A DNA stretch of 64,000 bases from Harmothoe impar (taxonomy: Eukaryota; Annelida; Polychaeta; Phyllodocida; Polynoidae): positions 61,016,842-61,080,841 of the forward strand of contig OX381710.1 of assembly GCA_947462335.1 (NCBI GenBank), given 5' to 3'. Shown here in pieces: positions 24,007-35,900 of the stretch (positions are counted from its first letter, which is position 1; each line of letters starts with the position of its first letter). A model generated the notes under the pieces. The model saw only the letters and a list, made by a program, of their open reading frames with translations. It ran no database searches and was not told the DNA's origin. The position numbers and the translations under genes were made by a program.

Positions 24007-24590
24007 GACCTGGCAGCAACGTTAACGTCTAGTCTAAGAGCTGCTCAGAGCAGGTAAAACTCAGGTGAGTTGAGACCCTTACCAAGTGAAAGCCATTACC
24101 CAGCGGCCGACTTCAAAAGCCTGCTTAGATTGCCTCACGAAATCAAAAGCAATCACCGGAGCTGAGGCTAATAGAACACCTGATCCACGAAAGCAGCGTT
24201 GCCATGGTAACACCAAGACTGAAGGCAGGCATCCTTAAACATACCATTCTACCCAGAGAAATAGCTGTAGGAGAACGACTATACAGCGGGAGCAGGGGGC
24301 TCAGGTTTACTCAAAGAGACATGCATGCTTGCCTGCTTCTACAGAGTTCAGAAATGTGCATTGTAAGTATAGAGTGGTTTCTCAAAATGCACCGGATACA
24401 GAAATATGTATAGACCTCACCTTGCTTGTAAACATGCATCTGGTATAGAAATGTGTATACGTATACCTCAACCTACGCTTAGAATCTACATAGTCGGCTA
24501 ATACTGTAAAGCTGCCCAGATAACTCCCACTGTTCTTCCTTCATTATCCGACATGTGAAATACAAGATAATCGATATCTACAACCTTTGC
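24007..24590 (+). other. Possible LTR-element leader and remnant
   Basis: The sequence after the candidate LTR has a primer-site-like start (24011-24027) and an untranslated-leader look. A short 69-aa frame from 24204 (after GTTGCCATGG) could be the beginning of a decayed gag, but no zinc knuckle or other gag feature is visible. The right part carries a duplicated ATAGAAATGTGTATA/CAGAAATATGTATAG word. Confidence 0.25.
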
Positions 24591-24598
24591 TTCATCAG

Positions 24599-25016
24599 CC
24601 CGGGGGGGGGGCACTTGGTATATTTTGTATACACATGTGTGCGGCTGGCAAGGGTACTTTTTCAGCAAATTCTCCCTAGCAAGGGTCCTGTTTTGAAGGA
24701 AAAGTGTCCCTAGCAAGGGTCTACTTTCAACAAAATCGCCCTAGCAAGGGTCACTTTTTCGCAATAATGACATTTTTTTCACCAAAATGTACCACTTTTC
24801 CCCAAAAATGGCCCAGACACGAGCAAAATTTCTCTAGAAATGACCCACTCAGTATATAATTCATGTTTTTTTCCCGTCAAAACAAGGATTTTTGGGCCAA
24901 AAGTGCCCTAACAAGGGTACGTTTTGGACACAAAAGCTCCCTAGCAAGGGTAAGGGTTGTCATAGGTCCAGCCGCACACCCGTATCAGAAAAAAATCAAG
25001 TACCCCCCCCCCCGGG
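24599..25016. mobile_element. hAT-like MITE with perfect 8-bp target duplication
   Basis: TTCATCAG occurs directly before (24591-24598) and directly after (25017-25024) the element, a perfect 8-bp target duplication. The ends are inverted: CCCGGGGGGGGGGCACTTGG at the left and, in reverse, CCCGGGGGGGGGGTACTTGA at the right. Identity resumes at GTGTGCGGCTGG about 35 bp inside. The 418-bp interior is filled with variants of CCCTAGCAAGGGT, itself an imperfect palindrome, spaced about 30 bp apart. Eight-bp duplications are the mark of the hAT superfamily, though a few others also make them. There is no transposase frame. Confidence 0.82.
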
Positions 25017-25024
25017 TTCATCAG

Positions 25025-26302
25025 ACAACCCTGGAACATAGACCAAACCATAAAAGAGGGAAGGACATTTTGACCCTAGATGGTAAATCCATCGGCATAT
25101 GGCGGATGTTTTTTCCCATTGCTACAATGTATAGCTCAGGGCGGTGTTCTGGTAAACACGGGACAGCACGCTAAGCCTTGCATCTCCCACAGCAGGGGTT
25201 CCCGGCCTGATTACGTGCAGGGTCACCACCTAGCAGTACACACCCCCACTACAAGCTCAGTCTGTTCCACCATCTTGTCCTCACATTTCCCTTAGCTAAC
25301 AGGCCGGGAAGCTGTACTAATTGAAAGCCTGCGCCTATAATGTCATGCATCTGGTTTAATATCGAATGCCGATGCCAGGATGTACGTAATAAGCCTGTAT
25401 AGCATTCTGTAACCCTCCCAACCACCCCTTCATACCACCTAATATGAGTACAGTACAGGGTAACGAATTCATTTTTGTGCTTGGAGTTGTTATAAAATAT
25501 ATTAAAGTCAAGCATGATAGGATCACAAATTGTAAACGTGAGAGGATATTGCCACTTCGAAAAAAAAATTGCCGCAAAAAGGGACCCCTTGTCAAAGAAT
25601 CCAGTGTAGTACTTTTTTTCTCTCTATACGTGTCGTAAATGAATATTACGTCCCCGCATTACCGATATTTGAAAAGGAAGTGCTGGATGGCCATAGCTCA
25701 TACGATGCCCTAACATCTAGACAATACTATGACACTTTGTGTCAAGGGTAGCTGCGATAGAGAATATATCACGGCTGATATATAGACCTACAAGAACTAC
25801 CCTAACATCTAGACAATACAATAAGGTGTACACTTTGTGTAAAAGTAAGTGGTGATAGAGTATATCATGACTGACATAGACGTGCGTGCACCCCCGGCCT
25901 ACAGCGCTGCCGTAGTAGTATATGGAGCTGGTGCTTTGTCGCAGGGCCCTGTGGGAGAACAAAGGACCCTTTACTTACCTGCAGGAGCCCGGATGTGCTG
26001 CAGCAGAGTTATACCCGGTAGGTGGGGACACCTGCAACAATAGGAAACACACCATTATTGCTCTGACGTCACCTACACCATAGCGGCAGCAGAAAACATA
26101 GCTGCTCTTAGTAGTGTTTCCGCCATAGTCAATACCCAGCCCTGTCCACTTATAGGGCACGCTGACAGGGCTAAAAGGGGAGTTAAGTTCCAGCAACAGT
26201 AACGTACATAACAAGAAGGTCATAAATAAGGCATACAACATAGTACATTGTACGTACTCTCTACTAGGAAAATGTACCTTTATGTATGTTGAGCTATATA
26301 CC
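25025..26302. other. Unique DNA with a ~90-bp diverged duplication
   Basis: At 25709-25895 the sequence CCCTAACATCTAGACAATAC occurs twice about 91 bp apart, each followed by CACTTTGTGT and a GATAGAG-ATATATCA motif: a diverged tandem duplication. The rest is unique, with no recognisable gene among the 60-103 aa frames. Confidence 0.5.
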
Positions 26303-27105
26303 AGTGAACAGAATGTGACATGAGTACTTGGCTAACACCAACTGTGGACAGAATGTGACATGAGTACTGGGCTAACACCAACTGCTGACAGAATGTGACA
26401 TGAGTACTGGGCTAACACCAACTGCGGACAGAATGTGACATGAGTACTGGGCTAACACCAACTGCGGACAGAATGTGACATGAGTACTGGGCTAACACCA
26501 ACTGCGGACAGAATGTGACATGAGTACTGGGCTAACACCAACTGCTGACAGAATGTGACATGAGTACTGGGCTAACACCAACTGCTGACAGAATGTGACA
26601 TGAGTACTGGGCTAACACCAACTGTGGACAGAATGTGACATGAGTACTGGGCTAACTCCAACTGCGGACAGAATGTGACATGAGTACTGGGCTAACACCA
26701 ACTGTGGACAGAATGTGACATGAGTACTGGGCTAACACCAACTGCGGACAGAATGTGACATGAGTACTGGGCTAACACCAACTGCTGACAGAATGTGACA
26801 TGAGTACTGGGCTAACACCAACTGCTGACAGAATGTGACATGAGTACTGGGCTAACACCAACTGCTGACAGAATGTGACATGAGTACTGGGCTAACACCA
26901 ACTGTGGACAGAATGTGACATGAGTACTGGGCTAACTCCAACTGTGGACAGAATGTGACATGAGTACTGGGCTAACACCAACTGTGGACAGAATGTGACA
27001 TGAGTACTGGGCTAACACCAACTGCTGACAGAATGTGACATGAGTACTGGGCTAACTCCAACTGCGGACAGAATGTGACATGAGTACTGGGCTAACACCA
27101 ACTGA
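26303..27105. repeat. 40-bp minisatellite, ~20 copies
   Basis: Strictly 40-bp units, GACAGAATGTGACATGAGTA + CTGGGCTAACACCAACTGNN, with no length change across about 800 bp. Variation is almost confined to one site, ACTG followed by TG, CT or CG, plus CTAACTCCA for CTAACACCA in three units. The first unit (CTTGGC) and the last (ACTGAGC) are edge variants. Confidence 0.98.
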
Positions 27106-27915
27106 GCACGGACGGCTCAGACAGGAAGTAGAGGGGTTCATGATGTGGCCACTGCTGTTGTTCCGTTGCCGCTGGAAGGCCCAGCTGTTGGGGAGGTATG
27201 GGGTGTATAAGCAAGGGGATTGGTCAACAGTGGAGTGGGGGTAGAGGTAGCAGGTTTGGCTGAGGTGACAGAAACCCACTCTCGACATTCGTCTATCAGC
27301 GCACTGACGTGTGTCGAACATCGTTTTCTATTGGCGGACGTGACGGAATTGAAATTAGACCGTGCACATGCGCTTAACTCCACATCAAGAAAAAAGATGG
27401 TGGCGACCAGATCTCTGCCATGACAAAGGTGGGGGTCGAATTTAGCACTGAGGGTATGGCAGGAGTAGTAATTTTCGATAACCATCAATAGTCCTAATGA
27501 TAACACATTTTTTTCACGATGTCATTTTATAATACATATAGAGTGCTCAGAGTTAAAGACTCATGATGGGCAATGTATTTTATACATACATTAAAACAGT
27601 TGCATTTGGGGTGGGAGTGTGAATTCTGGACCACCCTCCACCCCACTATCCGCCATCCCTAATGTACTACAAGTATATATTGTGATTTTCACTAATTAAA
27701 GGAAATTAAGTGTTGTTAAAATCAACATTAACTAGATATCACGGTGGTGAGATGAAACTGTCTCTGTATAGAGAGGGCAGTGCGGTAAGGTTATCTCTTC
27801 CAGCTGTAGAACCACTTTACATCCTCACCAGTATATGGAATCTTTACAACCGGACACACTAGAACAGCTAAACACTCACAGTGCACGGACAGCTTAGTGT
27901 GTAAAGACTAGACTA
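27106..27915. other. Unique DNA, no gene
   Basis: Overlapping frames of 67-122 aa on both strands do not resemble known proteins. No splice structure was recognised. Confidence 0.5.
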
Positions 27916-30126
27916 GGGGGGATGATAAATCTACTTTTCTTCGGGGACAGGCTCAAACTATGCATTTGGGTCCAAAAACACGGGAAATCACAAAAAAAAA
28001 AATTTCGGACCCCCATGACCCCCCCCTGTACGTGGGGTCTGTAGATCGGCCAAATAGTGAGAAAAAAGCCAAAATTCAGGCTTTCAGATTCCTTCTAAAA
28101 TCAAATCATGTCTTCATGAAAATGGTCAGAAACCTTCATATGGGACCCAAAGAGACCATTTAAAGTCATATTGGTGTGATTATAGAGGTGTTAACCCCTC
28201 TGGGGAGGTGCTTTGTCCTCGATAAAATACCGATAAATCAGCTATTTTGAAGGGATTTGCTCCCTTACAATTACATCCCTATACTGCCATAAAAGATCCT
28301 CAGGACACCTAATCAGGCAGATTAAACCCTTCTGGAGGGTCCCCTCTTTCTGTTAACTCCCCTCTATGAACCCCCCCCCCTCCAACATGCACCAATAGCC
28401 ATCAGATAACTCTCCCCCCCCCCTTTCGCCTTTATATTACCCTATACTGAAATAATGTATTAACATAAGACCTGTCTGATAGTTTGAACCTTTCTTGAGG
28501 GATCCCTGTTCCTGTTAACCACTCCCTATGACCCCCCTCCACCCCATCCCCACCCTCAGCCAGAACTAATAGACATGAAATAACCCCTCCCCCCTTGCCT
28601 CCATATTACACACTACAACCATCAGCCCAACCCTACCTCCATGTGACACAGTGCACAGCATTGGCTCTCGTGGTATGTATCATGCCTGGGAGTGGGACAG
28701 TGGTGTTGTTAAAAGAGGGGGCCCAGAGCCCCCCCCCCCCAAAAAATAAACAACAAAAAAAAAACAATGAGTGAGCTGGGCCTTGAGATCACCCTGGTAG
28801 GTGTATCTACTACAGCTGGTAGAGGGATACTCTTCTTCAAGTCAAATCTGGGTTCAATATTTGGTCTAATATCAAGATATGTATTCATCTGTCCTCAAAG
28901 TTTGATATTAGGTTCTACCTACTTACCCTTTACCACATATAGGGGATGGCATAGGTCTACCAAGCACCAGGCCTATGTTATATTTTCGTATATCTGAATA
29001 TAATAGCAGCACCCTCAGATGTTGCATGTATGCCCGTCTTTGTGACAAAATCTGATCTTTAGCATTGCAAATGAGGTATCAGGGTTACCTACCCCTCCCA
29101 ATAATATAATTGCAGGGTTTATCTTTGGCTTCAATAATATTTAGGGTTCAGAGTATCTATTTAACACCTCAGAGAATTGAATTGAATAATTGTCTCTTGT
29201 CTTATGTCTAGGATACTAACCATGCAAGGTGTAGACTGAGAGATATGGACACCAGTCCTTATTTGGAGTCATCTGCAGGCTCCTTCCCCCTCACCCCTCT
29301 ACCATCCATCATTCTATGCATTTAACCACTTGGTTAAGGAGGAGAGTGAGGGATTTTATTTATTGTTGTATCAGGTTATTAGTGATGTTAATATTAGATC
29401 TCTGCTATAACTATTACAGAATTACTATGTATAATAAGTGTAACAACATAAAGCAGTCATCTTGACTATGAATACACATGGTGTGAGGTACTAGGCATAG
29501 AATGGAGGGGGGGGGGGTTTGACCATTGATAGGGTAACTCCAAATGAATACAGAGACCTTTGAAAAGGGTATTATCTATCTGATCTTAACTCCTTTTAAT
29601 ATGTTGACAATTCAAATATATTGAAGCAAAGGCCTGATGGTTGGAGTTCTTAGATGATCTGAGGTAGGGGGTTAGGTGTCATAGGAGGTAGTTAACAGAA
29701 ACAGGGGGCCCTCCAGAACAGTTCATGATGATGTTTTATGGCAGTATAGGGACCTGATTGTATAGGAGCAAATGCCTTCAAAATGGCTGATTTATCGGTA
29801 TTTTACCATGGACGCACCCCCTCCCCAGAGGGGGAAACACCCCTATAATCACAACAATATGACTTTAAATGGTCTCTTTGGGTCCCAAATGAAGGTTTCT
29901 GACCATTTTCATGAAGGCACGGTGAGGTTTGAGTAGGAATCTGAAAGCCTGAATTTTGGCTTTTTTCTCACTATTTGGCCGATCTTCGGACCCCGCGTAC
30001 GGGGGGGGGGGGGTCACAGGGGTCCGAAAAAAATATTTTTGTGATTTCCCGAGTTTTGGGTCCCAAATGCATAGTTTGAGCCTGCCCTGAAACCGTACGA
30101 CAAAATTTGTGATTTAACACCCCCCC
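27916..30126. mobile_element. 2.2-kb foldback transposon with ~450-bp inverted arms
   Basis: The left arm (about 27916-28400) and right arm (about 29640-30126) are reverse complements with scattered differences. Shared landmarks, from outside in: GGGGGGATGATAAATC-like end, CAGGCTCAAACTATGCATTT, GGGTC..., a G/C-run beside TACGTGGGG, GCCAAAATTCAGGCTTTCAG, ATGAAAATGGTCAGAAACCT, AGAGACCATTTAAAGTCATA, TACCGATAAATCAGC and TACTGCCATAAAA. ACTAGAC flanks both ends (27907-27913 and 30128-30134), an imperfect 8-9 bp target duplication. Long-TIR elements with 8-10 bp duplications include foldback and Mutator-like types. The 1.2-kb core has no frame longer than 76 aa, so it is non-autonomous. Confidence 0.8.
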
Positions 30127-31079
30127 AACTAGACCTCCGTCTGCAAGTGTTTAGCTACCTTCCCACAGGTACAACATCAAAGCCGTCCCTGCTCGGCATC
30201 AAGTTCTCTATCAAGAATTGATGTGGCCTTTTTAGGGGGGGACTACAGGGACCCACAGCAACTTGACTCAAACGGAGGGAGGCCTTGTCTCTAACAATTT
30301 ATCAGGTGAGATTAGCTGCATCAAGAGGTGAAGATTTAGGCTTATTTAAGTAGCAATCCGTTGAGAGGATGCCATAAGTAGTTTAAGATTGTGTCAGAGG
30401 TTTGTATGACCCTTGGTGTGATTCCTGCCCATGTCTATGCATATTTTGTGGCATCTCAAATGTCACTTGGAGACAAGGCCCACAGGGGTATTCAGTGTGA
30501 TGGCACTGCCTCATATACTTTATTGTTTTTTTTTCCCACATAGCAAAGTATGGGCATGGTTTTCGACCCTTAGCATTCTGGTTAGAAACATTCAATATTT
30601 CCTTAAATATGAAAACATTTCGAAATCCCCTTTTAATCTATCTGAGGTCGGCCCTCTTCTGCTGTCAGGTGATGGGAAACCAACATTTTCTTTAGGCAGC
30701 TTGAACGTGATGCACTGCTCCTGCAACCACATAATATTATATTATAGAATATAGTTGGCAAATACTCAATACATTAGGCCTATGCAATGTTGAGACCCTA
30801 GCTTGTTTACATAATTTCAGAGTGAACATCAATGTAACGGTCTTCAAAATAACATACCTCAGTGAGGAGAGGGCCTCCATCTAAAGCCATACATTGATTT
30901 CCAGTTGCCACTGTCGTATGAACATATCTCCGAGCCATGCATTAATTCTCCATTCCCATATTACAGCATTTCACCATTCCTTAGACACAGTAGATAGATT
31001 AGCTGTGCAGTTCCAAGCCTCAAACCCAGTTAATTTAGGCATTCACGCGATTTCCAAGTCATTCTGTCCGCCTTAGCTG
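30127..31079. other. Unique DNA, no gene
   Basis: Unique sequence with a few short frames (60-107 aa) and no recognisable structure. Confidence 0.5.
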
Positions 31080-31420
31080 TTGACTAATTAGCTAGGACGT
31101 GGGCTTAAGTGCGAAATGAAAATCTAATTACTCTAAAAAAATCCTTAAAAGCGCCTTGCAGCTAGCGTTGAATCTGCGACCGGGGTATTCCGTAGGCTGC
31201 ATGTTCTAACAGTGGGCGTCTTGCTGGTTTTGCACGTTTCATTATTGGGTTCTTCCCCCAGCAGCCAATAAGGCGGCGCGGCCTGCTGCTGATGCACGGT
31301 CTGATGCCAGGCGCCCCGCCATAATAGGGGCTGATTGGTAGAGGGCTCTTAACGAATTACGGAAACAGCCAGGCTACAATTGTAACAGCCCCTCCATGTA
31401 GCCCTAATGGAAATGTTTTA
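31080..31420. promoter_or_regulatory. Candidate conserved non-coding element
   Basis: Complex, non-repetitive sequence of moderate GC with TAATTA near the start (CTAATTAGC, CTAATTACTC), a CCAAT box in CAGCCAATAAGG at about 31262, and CGAATTACGG. Its texture differs from the flanking AT-rich DNA and it has no sustained reading frame. A regulatory role is inferred from composition and motifs only. Confidence 0.3.
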
Positions 31421-33660
31421 TATACACATCCATTTAACCGAGTGGATGTGAGCGACTTGTATTGCTCGCCTCTGCAGCTTGACACGAGTCAGCATCAAGC
31501 ATTACCCCGTCTACAGCCAGGGGCATGCCCCGTAATCCCTACATCTACCCTACCATATATGCAGGCATTGTGTGGCCAACATAGACAACGTTCTACCTAC
31601 AATTAGCTGCTTAAACGTGCTGCTTTACTAAAGCCGCCCTGCCTACCCCAGCCAAAGTATTCCTAGTGGTTGCTTAATGGGTGGGCTATTATAAATAAAC
31701 ACGCTTGCACATATATACATACGTGTATACAATAGAGGGTGGCTGTGCGCATTGACAAGCCTACTTACCAGAGACCCAATACTATCCATAATGAAGCAAA
31801 TGCTTGCCACGTCCAATGCAACAGTCAACATAAAGTCAAACATTCAATCGGCATACCATCCTTATATGTGTAGTAATGCCATTATCACTTTTAAATCAAA
31901 TGTCCCACCACTGCAATTTATATGTTATCTCTGTCTACATGGACATTCCCAATGGGTTGTGTGTCTATAATGCATACTATGGAATGGTTACTGTATCTAA
32001 CAAGGCAACTTGGATTCATGGTGCATGTGAATACGTGAGCGCAAAATTCTACAAGTTTAAATGATCTTTAATTTGTTTGTACGATCCCATAAAACTAATG
32101 GTGAAAGCAAGAAAGGCATCTGTAAAGAGACGTTGCATCCCAATTGACCCTGCAGGGAATATGACAACATATACCTCTTACTCTAGATTTAATTAAGGGT
32201 CTGACAGAACTCAAATTGAAACGTTGTCAGAGGCCAATTCCACTGAGGAACATTTCTGCACTTTCAGAGAGCAACTGGTATAAAACCAACTGATCTTGGT
32301 CAATTCAAGGCTGCTGAATTCAAAAATCATAATGAAATTGCTGGGTTACTTCTCATCTCTGAGTTATTTGACATTTTATATGCATAAAATGCGATAAAAC
32401 ACCCAATACTAGTGAAAAGTTTGGCAGGAAGTTTACATTTGTCACCATTAAATTCATGTTTTCTGGGTAATACATGTCTTCTACATCAGGAAAAAGTGGA
32501 TTATAGCCACTGAGAACCTATTCTTTGCCTATGAAATAACGCTTGTAAACTTCAGATTCTGTGATATCAGATAGCGGTTTAATAAAAACATCACAGACGT
32601 CATCATATATAATGAATATTTTCCTGTGGGGTTTCCCTTGCATCGACATGCTAGATAATCATCATAACAATATTGTGTGACCCTAAAATAAGAATAAAGT
32701 ATGCCTTGCCCTGTATATAATTCAGTAGTAAGCTGATACATAGGATATAAAATATTGGGTGAATCAGTACTTACACATAATAGTTATATTAGTTAATAGT
32801 TAAGAACTTTCATTGTTATCCCTGTTATCAGTGACCTAGACCAAAGTCAATTTCAGTGGTTTCATTCCAGTTGCTTTTCGGTCGTTCCTCAGTGTTCCCT
32901 GTATACGTAGTAAGATTAGACTTGGATATGTCGAATATTTCTAAGCCCATACTGCCTGCGTGTATAAATTGCGTGAAGTGTACACTACACAGGAGGGGTT
33001 GGCAGGGTGTACAGCCACTGCCCTTATCTAGTGCCTCATACCCAGGAGTAGACGTGAATGTCTGGAGCCTACAGGTGCTGGCCTGCAGACATGGTGGCAC
33101 CTGGAGCGGCCCATGTCGCGTGGTGGAAGTATTCCAATAGGCGGCTCCATCCACGGAGTGTGAATAACCTTTAGGTTTTATAAAGATCTGTATGTGGATA
33201 AATACTCTGGTGTCCTGAGCCGAAAACACGAGCATATTGGGTAATTTAGGTTAAAGAATCGTCCCACTATGGACCTCATCATTGAAGTCTCACTTCTACA
33301 GGGACATCCCTCCCCCCACTTGTGATAAACCCCAAAAAGATGTCAAGATTACCCGGGCAAGATTAACAGGTCGAGTGAAACAGGGGTAAAAATGGGTCCG
33401 ATCTCACCCCACGCCCTTTGTCCCCCATACTCTTCCCATCTACTCCCGGGAGATATCAGAGTGATGCAACCCTGACACTCACTGGAATAGCAGGGTTCAT
33501 TGGAGAATACACCGATACCTGCCTAACTAACTATCCTAATTCACTGATGCCCACTTACCGGGGCACTGTATTATTATATTGCCATAGTGAATTAAACAGA
33601 TTCCCGTGTGGTGTCATCTACCCTCACGGCCGGGGCATTGCTGAACATGCTACAGGTGTG
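31421..33660. other. Unique DNA, no gene
   Basis: About 2.2 kb of unique sequence. Frames on both strands at 32828-33235 overlap each other and neither looks like a protein. No repeat recognised. Confidence 0.5.
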
Positions 33661-33670
33661 TTACATACCA

Positions 33671-33691
33671 CCAGAGGCCTTCGGCCTCTGG
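33671..33691. other. Perfect 9-bp stem hairpin
   Basis: CCAGAGGCC, loop TTC, GGCCTCTGG. It is a strong short hairpin inside a unique region and lacks the T-run that would suggest a terminator; probably incidental. Confidence 0.6.
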
Positions 33692-35063
33692 CGACTGACC
33701 ATATGCCCCCCCGCCCTCCAGGGTGCGACATCCATGCTCTATTTATAGCTGTCCCTTGACCTAGTTGCCTCGGACAACATGGCGGCCCCCATAGAGAATC
33801 TGGTCACGTGGTTTCGCGGAGAAGATATAATAGCAGTCTCTAACAAGTGCATTTTACCTAGGATAGAATTAGGATATCAGAATTCTTTATAATGGTCATG
33901 TTTGCAGCTTTTATAAACATTGCTCTGTATGCCATCACTTGCTATATGCATACATCACCAAGTAAGGCATATAAAAGGGATATTCCATTTCTCAAACTTA
34001 AAGTCTCTACAATGAATATATGGTATATACACACAATATGCCGCGTATATAGGCATATATCGTCTAAATGGCGACAAGTAATCTCACCAGGTAGCTGTCT
34101 GTCGCCTCCCGGCCCGCCCCTCATCATGTAGAGGAAGCCCCGCACATTGCCACCACCTAATTACACCGACAGCAGGAAATGCGGCCCAGGTAGAGGCCAC
34201 TCATGGGGCTTCTGATAAATCCTCCAAATTTAGACCAACAAGCCGGAGACAGGTATCCGCCATGTAAGCTACTCATTAGAACACCTGAATACAGATTCAC
34301 CCGACACTTTGCCTGAATTACCTTTCCCATTACAGGATTGCCTTTGGTATAGGCTTGCAAGGGGATATTTCTGTATTTTTGTGAACTGTGTTGTAGTGTA
34401 TTATGATGTGGTAACTCCTCAATTTGGATATTGCTCAAAGTAATTTAATTTGGTGGGATTACAAGAGGCCCTTAAGTATGTTGCACCAAGTGTACGACTT
34501 GGTCGTTGCCATGGTTTCCTATCGGTAACAGAGATGTGGTGTACAAGGTGGTCGTTGCAGGTAATAGTGGGTGATGTGGTTTGACAGGCTGAGCGGTGGA
34601 GCTGGCTGTTAGCGCGTGGGGGTGTTGGGCATGGATGTGTCTGGACCGTGATGATTAGGGACACAAGTCTGATATAACCAATGACACCCTCTTCTCCTCC
34701 TCCCAATACCCTCTAGCAATCACTAACCACTGTTTAATGCACTTCGGCTATGGTTAAAGTGCCCCCTCTCCTTATATTCTACTATATGTGAGGCTCTGTA
34801 CACGTACCTGGCCGTTATTAACTGTCACCTCGTCAACAAATGATATATCTATATGTAGCACATGAAACGTGTCCTACATATCATACCAGGGCGTATTATC
34901 ACCTGATGTTCGCAGACCCTTCTCATTTACTCCCAGCCACAATGGCGTTTATCCAAGACACTGATCCTAATCCTTTAGAATTAACTGCCTATTGGCCCTC
35001 AAGGGGTCCGGTCCTTCAATCAGCGATCCTGATCCCCCCGGGCTCCTCAATAACTTGCAATCC
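33692..35063. other. Unique DNA, no gene
   Basis: Unique sequence. The part from 34090 to 34440 has a complex texture like the regulatory blocks elsewhere in the window, but no single motif stands out. Confidence 0.45.
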
Positions 35064-35116
35064 CCCACTCCCACTCCCACTCCCACTCCCACTCCCACTC
35101 CCACTCCCACTCCCAA
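35064..35116. repeat. (CCCACT)n hexanucleotide microsatellite
   Basis: About nine pure hexamer units, ending CCCAACTCC. It gives Pro-Leu or Trp-Glu periodic frames on the two strands; these are not genes. Confidence 0.97.
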
Positions 35117-35209
35117 CTCCAAGGACGAACAAATAGAACACGTGCAAATGCAGTGATTTCGAAAATAAATATTCCCGTTCTCAGAACCAAAGCCAGGGCA
35201 GGGCGGAAG

Positions 35210-35900
35210 TGCCGGGGCCGTTGGGAACCGGAAGCCACACCTCCAGGTCTTGCAATGCCATTTATCGGTGTGAATTAATGCAGAATCACAGATCGACGCA
35301 GGCTCATTGGAGCCTCCCCTTTCCCCTATCCATACTAGGGTGGGTTCAAGTGGTCTTAGGTGGCATTACAGCAAATTGCAGCGATGAGTAGGGGGCGTCT
35401 GGGGGCCCACTCAGCCTGCAGAACAGCCCCCAGCACCGCTGCAGGATTAGGCATCAAACTGAACATGTGAACGACAGGGCGACAAAAATCAATGGAAATG
35501 AGGCCTGTCGCTATTGAGATATAATCCCCCGTGTCAATCACAGGGGTATTCTTGAAAGTCTTCCATTTGAATTGCTTGTTTAAAACGCCCATTAACGGAT
35601 ACTGAGATTTGAGTGAGAGGGTCATTTTTCACTTTTCTGAATAAGGACATCTGTGCAAAGATGTATTGGCTACGATATGGGATCCATGCCCCCCTGTAAA
35701 ACAGAGGTGGCATTCATGAATCTAGGCACATAAAGCTATCCATGATGGATGTGGCGCCCAATCGGCAACGGCCATTTTAATGTGACCTTTAGAGATGTCA
35801 CGATGAATTTGAGAAATAATTGTCATCAATTCCATTGGAAGTAATCGCGAGCTCTCCTGGTGACTTGAAAGAAGGAATGACACGTGATTCCATAAGGTCA
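35210..35900. promoter_or_regulatory. Candidate conserved non-coding block
   Basis: Unique complex sequence with GAATTAATGC, TGTCAATCAC (a Pbx/Meis-like half-site pair), CATTAACGG, AATAATTGTCATCAATTCC and TTTAATGTGACC. An 89-aa minus frame (35356-35625) crosses it, but the texture is that of a non-coding element. Function not shown. Confidence 0.3.

Noticed and set aside
26303..27105. CRISPR-like array of regular 40-bp repeats
   Set aside because: There are no unique spacers: the whole 40 bp is repeated. The sequence context is animal DNA.
33418..33759. 113-aa plus frame as a possible gene
   Set aside because: No domain, no biased codon pattern and no splice context; length is within chance for this composition.
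35064..35116. Telomere-like repeat
   Set aside because: The hexamer is CCCACT, not TTAGGG/CCCTAA, and the tract is short and interstitial.
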